Shown: in pieces, positions 59,943 to 64,000 of the stretch
How positions within the stretch are numbered: position 1 is the stretch's first letter
How the letters are laid out: every line of letters begins with the position of its first letter
Origin: Sugiyamaella lignohabitans
Taxonomy: Eukaryota > Ascomycota > Dipodascomycetes > Dipodascales > Trichomonascaceae
Assembly: GCF_001640025.1 (NCBI RefSeq)
Contig: NC_031672.1
Coordinates: 992,001 to 1,056,000 of the forward strand
Length of the DNA stretch: 64,000 nt
Direction: 5' to 3'
The notes under the pieces: model-generated
What the model saw: only the letters and a program-made list of their open reading frames with translations
Told to the model about the DNA's origin: nothing
The model's database searches: none
Position numbers and translations under genes: made by a program

Positions 59943-61867
59943 ATGCAGGCTCCAGTAGTTGTAATGAGTAAGTCATGAGTCCAATGGTCTATAACTGGGA
60001 AATTCAAGTACAACCGAATACTAACAGATCCAGATGCCGGCGGAGAGCGCCAGACCGGCCGTAAAGCTCAGACCTCCAATATCACAGCTGCCAAAGCGTA
60101 AGTAAACCCAATGACCATTCTTCCTCCTTGTGGTTTTTACATCCGATGATATGATTGTACCCCGTCTCCGAAATTCAAACCCGCAAAAGAATTTCTAGGG
60201 ACCCCAGCACCCGACTCGAGCGAAGCGAGAGGAGCCACGGGGTCTGGGGCGGAGCCCCAGCCGCCGGAGGCATGGTCTCCCCTCCAATGATAATCCAGAT
60301 TCTAACTGATATGTGCAGAGTGGCTGATATAGTGAGAACATGTCTTGGACCCAAGGCCATGTTGAAAATGCTGTTAGATCCCATGGGTGGAATTGTGTTG
60401 ACTAATGACGGACATGCTATTTTGCGAGAGATCGAGGTCACACATCCTGCTGCTAAGAGTATGATTGAGTTGAGTCGCACTCAGGACGAAGAGGTTGGTG
60501 ATGGTACTACGACGGTGATTATTCTGGCAGGTGAGATTCTCGCTCAGGCATACGGTCCTTTAGAGCGTAATATCCACCCAGTAGTTATCATCTCTGCTCT
60601 TAAAGAAGCATTAAAAGATGCTCTTGAAGTCATCCACGAGATTTCAAGACCTATCGATGTTGAGAACGATGCTGCCATGGTCAAACTTATCAGTGCCAGT
60701 ATCGGAACCAAATTTGTTGCTAGATGGAGTACTTTGATGTGCAAACTGGCATTACAAGCCGTCAAGACTGTCATGAGAACCGACACTAATGGCAGAAAAG
60801 AAATCGACATCAAGAGATATGCAAGAATCGAGAAGATCCCTGGTGGAGAAATCGAGGATTCCAGAGTGTTGGATGGTGTCATGCTTAATAAGGACATCAC
60901 CCACCCTAAAATGAGACGTAGAATAGAAAACCCTCGAGTGCTGTTATTGGACTGTCCTTTAGAGTATAAGAAGGGTGAGTCGCAAACCAACATCGAAATC
61001 ACAAAGGAAGAGGAATGGAACCGGGTTCTGCAGATCGAGGAAGAGCAAATCAAGGCCATGTGCGAGATCATTGCTTCTTTCAAGCCCGACCTTGTCATCA
61101 CCGAGAAGGGTGTTTCAGACTTGGCTCAACATTATCTGTTAAAGGCCAATATCTCTGCCCTACGAAGAGTCCGTAAGGGTGACAATAATCGTATTGCCAG
61201 AGCTACTGGTGCCACTATTGTGAACCGAGTCGAAGATATCCGTGAATCGGACATCGGTACCCAGTGTGGCTTGTTCAATATCGAGCTCATTGGTGACGAG
61301 TACTTTACATTCTTGACTGAATGCGAGGATCCTGGTGCCTGTACTATTCTGTTACGTGGTCCTTCTAAGGATATCTTGTCTGAGATCGACCGTAACTTAC
61401 AAGATGCCATGTCTGTTGCCCGTAACGTATGCTTTGAACCCAGACTATCGCCCGGTGGAGGTGCCACTGAAATGGCTCTTTCCGTGCGACTGGCCGAAAG
61501 GGCCAAGGCCATTGAGGGTGTCTCGCAATGGCCTTACAAGGCTGTTGCCGATGCTTTGGAGGTCATTCCTCGTACTCTTATCCAAAACTGTGGTGGCAAC
61601 CCCATCCGAGTTTTGACTCAACTGCGTGCCAAGCACGCCGAGGGTCTCTATACATACGGTATCGACGGCGAAAACGGCAAGGTCGTCGACATGAACGAGT
61701 ATGGCATCTGGGAACCCGAGGCCATCAAGCTACAGTCAATCAAAACCGCCATCGAGAGTGCCTGTCTGCTCCTAAGAGTCGACGACATTGTCAGTGGTGT
61801 CCGCAAACAGGGCGAAAAGACTGGCAGACTCCAGGGCCCTGAAGACGTCCCTGCTTCCCAGGAGTAA
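59943..61867 (+). CDS. CCT3: Chaperonin TCP-1/CCT gamma subunit (two introns)
   Basis: Exons 59943-59967, 60028-60097 and 60319-61867 give 547 residues (yeast Cct3 534). Intron 1 is 60 nt, ending CTAACAG; intron 2 is 221 nt, ending CTAACTGATATGTGCAG. The spliced N-terminus reads MQAPVVVMNPDAGGERQTG, then KAQTSNITAAKAVADIVRTCLGPKAMLKM, matching the family. ATP-site motifs are DPMGGIVLTNDGHAILRE and DEEVGDGTTTVIILAGE. The apical and lower domains include CIVGP-like GACTILLRGPSKDIL, and FEPRLSPGGGATEMALS. It is one of eight ring subunits that fold actin and tubulin in the cytosol. The first two exons are only 25 and 70 nt, and a naive frame starting at 60155 would misread GC-element sequence. 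Confidence 0.97.
60212..60271 (-). repeat. GC double-hairpin element, A arm (-), in CCT3 intron 2
   Basis: Complete A-type copy, loop TCC, antisense to CCT3, ending about 30 nt before the branch site. Confidence 0.92.
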
Positions 61868-61929
61868 GCTTTTATCATACCCCGTCTTTGTTTATAGTGA
61901 TACAGATAATATCCTTGAAAATCAGCTGT

Positions 61930-61989
61930 GCCGCCGGCGGCTGGGGCTCCGCCCCAGACCCCGTGGCTCCTCTCGCTTCGCTCGAGTCG
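61930..61989 (+). repeat. GC double-hairpin element, A arm (+)
   Basis: A-type copy beginning GCCGCCGGCGGC, a perfect palindrome at the end; loop TCC. 62 nt beyond the CCT3 stop, in sense. Confidence 0.9.
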
Positions 61990-62656
61990 GGTTCATACGG
62001 GCCTCATGTTTGCACACTCAACGAAGACAGTTTCGGTTGCGACAAATTAGGAACAATATAACCTCGAAAAATATTGATCCATATCAACAGGGAGTTTAGC
62101 TGCAGTGGTAACAGAGTTCGTGAAACCAAATATATATAGAGAGAGAGTAGCCAACAGATGACCTGCCACAATATTTACCCCTGAGTGAAACAATCGATCC
62201 CTCCGTAGGAAACTTGGATATAAAATTCCATTCAAAGAAGTGATCCAAAGACGAGTATGGTGGGCCGAAACTAAAACAAAACTACCCAGGCAATTGGCTG
62301 GACTTCCTTATCAAAAGCCATATTGGTACTTCGTTGCATAATTGGACTTCCAATGCATAGTTCAACATTCTATGCATTATCATTGCATATGCAGGAACAA
62401 TTGCTGTGCAAGCTATTCTATGAACGAAGTAGCAAAGGAAATATGCTGGAGATTTTATTTTACTGGATCTGGATCCCTGCATGTGAGGTTTAAACCCTGA
62501 CTAACTGCTTGTTCTTGTATATTTATTTTAATTGAGTTTTGTAGCATCTCACATGTACACATATACCCTATTGCAGCTTCCAACCGCTAACCAAGCTGGT
62601 CCATTCGAAATCTTCGAATTTCATTCAAAATCAAATTGAAAGGGACGATAAGAGGA

Positions 62657-62716
62657 CGACTCGAGCGCAGCGAGAGGAGCAGTGGGGTCTGGGGCGCAGC
62701 CCCAGCCGCCGGAGGC
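62657..62716 (-). repeat. GC double-hairpin element, A arm (-)
   Basis: Complete A-type copy, loop TGC, ending 65 nt beyond the SSU1 stop, in sense with it. Confidence 0.9.
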
Positions 62717-62781
62717 AGGCAGGCTCGAGGCAGTTTTAGAAAATGCAGAATAAATTAATTAGATATATGCAATAAATAGAT

Positions 62782-63975
62782 CTAAACCGTCTCTTTGTCG
62801 ACAGTTTGTGAATTAGGTGCTGGTGCTACAGTAGGTGCTCGGAAGAGGGTGTCGTGGATAACGGCATGGTTTATGGATTGAATGGTACAGGTAAGAGCGA
62901 GAAGCACTTCAATGCCTCCAAATATAGCGCCTAGTACCTTAAATGCTAAGAGGCCAGTCTCATCAGCCAGTCGGTACCACCCAAGAACAAATGTTCCGAG
63001 AGGGAAAGTAAGACCCCACCATCCAGGGTTGAACGATTTTGGAGGGTCAGTGAGGATGGCTAAAAATGCAATGGACACCCAGAAGCAGGCGTAACCCATC
63101 ATGGCCATGGCAATTCCAATACCGGCATAACGAACTAGAGCAGACTCTGGTACTGTGAGAACTTGTCTTTCAGCAAGAAGAGTTGCTAAATTAGAAGTGA
63201 TAATAATGATACCAAAGCTACCTTGACCCAAAGGACCCACAGGAAGAAAATTAGAAATGGCCAATTGGCTAGGAGGAAGGTTACTCCTTAACAATCTGTG
63301 AATATAGATAGCAGTACAGGTGAAACCGAGGAGTTCACCATTACCCCACAACAGAGCAGTGATAATGATAGTACTCTCTTGCAGCTGCTTAGGAAGATTG
63401 GCAGTGATAAGAGCTCCAGTTGATGAAGCAACTACTACTGCAACGACAGGAAGAAGAATAGTAGCATTAATAGATTCAGTTGACTTGCGATCATGCTTGG
63501 AGTACATACAGAAAACAACATACCAAGCAGTAAATAAAGAGACGAACACGTCAATCCACCACATGGCATAAGTAGCTTTCCATGCATCTCTGCCAAACTG
63601 AAGATCAGTCATGTTGATAATAGTGGCAAAGCCCATGGGCCAGCAACCCAAAAAGACACTTTGGGTAGGATCACGAAGAAGCTGTGCAAAAGCAGCAGGA
63701 TGAAGAAGGAATCTGCTAACAAATAAAATATTTGCAATTCCAAACAAGCCCATATTAAAACCCCAGATAATAACACCCAGGATTCTCAGCCATCTGGCAT
63801 TAAATGGGAAAGTGTATAATATGATTGACGAGATACCAACACCCATGACGGCAGCAAACCATGCAGGGGTGAAGTAATTTACTCGTGCGAGTAGATAACT
63901 TTTAATACCAGCAGTCATTGTCAAATGATTAACAACTGTTTCACTGCTAGCGTTACTGTTCACTCGGCCAAACAT
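62782..63975 (-). CDS. SSU1: Sulfite exporter Ssu1-like (TehA/Mae1 transporter family)
   Basis: The first ATG is 63975 (397 residues); an in-frame TAA at 63999-63997 closes the frame upstream, unless an exon lies beyond the window. About ten transmembrane helices are visible with the family's signatures: NYFTPAWFAAVMGVGISS near the N-terminus, FLHPAAFAQLLRDPTQSVFLGCWPMGFATIIN, LPVGPLGQGSFGIIII, and PKSFNPGWWGLTFPLGTFVLGWYRLADE near the C-terminus. Yeast Ssu1 (458 residues) exports sulfite across the plasma membrane; the related Mae1 carries malate. FLHP, DPTQSVFLGCWPMG and NPGWWGLTFPLG favour the Ssu1 branch. The cytoplasmic tail is short and polar. Confidence 0.85.
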   Translation of the reverse strand: MFGRVNSNASSETVVNHLTMTAGIKSYLLARVNYFTPAWFAAVMGVGISSIILYTFPFNARWLRILGVIIWGFNMGLFGIANILFVSRFLLHPAAFAQLLRDPTQSVFLGCWPMGFATIINMTDLQFGRDAWKATYAMWWIDVFVSLFTAWYVVFCMYSKHDRKSTESINATILLPVVAVVVASSTGALITANLPKQLQESTIIITALLWGNGELLGFTCTAIYIHRLLRSNLPPSQLAISNFLPVGPLGQGSFGIIIITSNLATLLAERQVLTVPESALVRYAGIGIAMAMMGYACFWVSIAFLAILTDPPKSFNPGWWGLTFPLGTFVLGWYRLADETGLLAFKVLGAIFGGIEVLLALTCTIQSINHAVIHDTLFRAPTVAPAPNSQTVDKETV

Positions 63976-64000
63976 TAATATTTGAGTAGCCAATAATTAT

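Larger units (their letters stand above)
61868..62781. other. Convergent intergenic region between CCT3 and SSU1
   Basis: AT-rich with one GC element at each end, each in sense with its nearest gene. TGCATA motifs recur at about 62.33-62.39 kb. No gene seen. Confidence 0.6.

Overview
The window is nuclear DNA of a budding yeast (Saccharomycotina) that reads CTG as leucine: in the CCT3 gene the codon at 60371-60373 is CTG at an invariant leucine. Introns are frequent. They use GTAAGT-type donors and a CTAAC branch site only 2-13 nt before the 3' AG, as in Yarrowia and the Dipodascales. I suspect a Dipodascales yeast such as Sugiyamaella or Blastobotrys, but that is inference.

Layout: 1-12.1 kb holds a truncated fringe-like glycosyltransferase, a spliced serine carboxypeptidase, a multi-pass membrane protein, a small hypothetical gene, beta-adaptin (APL2) and RACK1 (ASC1) with a U24 snoRNA in its intron. 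At 12.7-17.0 kb lie mitochondrial intermediate peptidase (OCT1) and glutamine synthetase (GLN1). From 17.0 to 28.9 kb I find no gene; this stretch is an AT-richer core flanked by GC-rich palindromes. At 28.9-42.7 kb are a Dot6/Tod6-like Myb factor with a 1.4-kb intron, a Sas3-like MYST acetyltransferase, mitochondrial prolyl-tRNA synthetase (AIM10) and Pin4. At 44.2-64 kb are IBA57, ARO4, an orphan membrane/coiled-coil gene, HIS7, VPS75, an MFS transporter, a TauD-type dioxygenase, a WD40 protein, tRNA-Arg(CCU), CCT3 and an Ssu1-like sulfite exporter. Most are housekeeping genes with unrelated jobs. The only hint of a pathway neighbourhood is the TauD dioxygenase, the MFS carrier and the sulfite pump at 53.5-64 kb.

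The dominant structure is a short GC-rich double-hairpin repeat. I count about 74 copies, in intergenic DNA and introns and none in exons. Each copy starts GCCTCCGGCGGC, then has a TGGGGC-nnn-GCCCCA hairpin, GACCCCG, and one of three tails: A, about 60 nt, ending CTCGAGTCG; B, about 54 nt, ending with hairpin CTCCTGC-TTC-GCAGGAG; C, about 53 nt, ending with hairpin GCTCGC-TTC-GCGAGC or GCTCCGC-TTC-GCGGAGC. Most copies are the two arms of a roughly 137-bp palindrome, one A arm facing one B arm across a short spacer with a conserved core. The palindromes sit inside about half of the introns and just downstream of most stop codons. I regard this family as the candidate undescribed system of the window. 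Below, '+' copies read GCCTCC first on the top strand and '-' copies end in GGAGGC.
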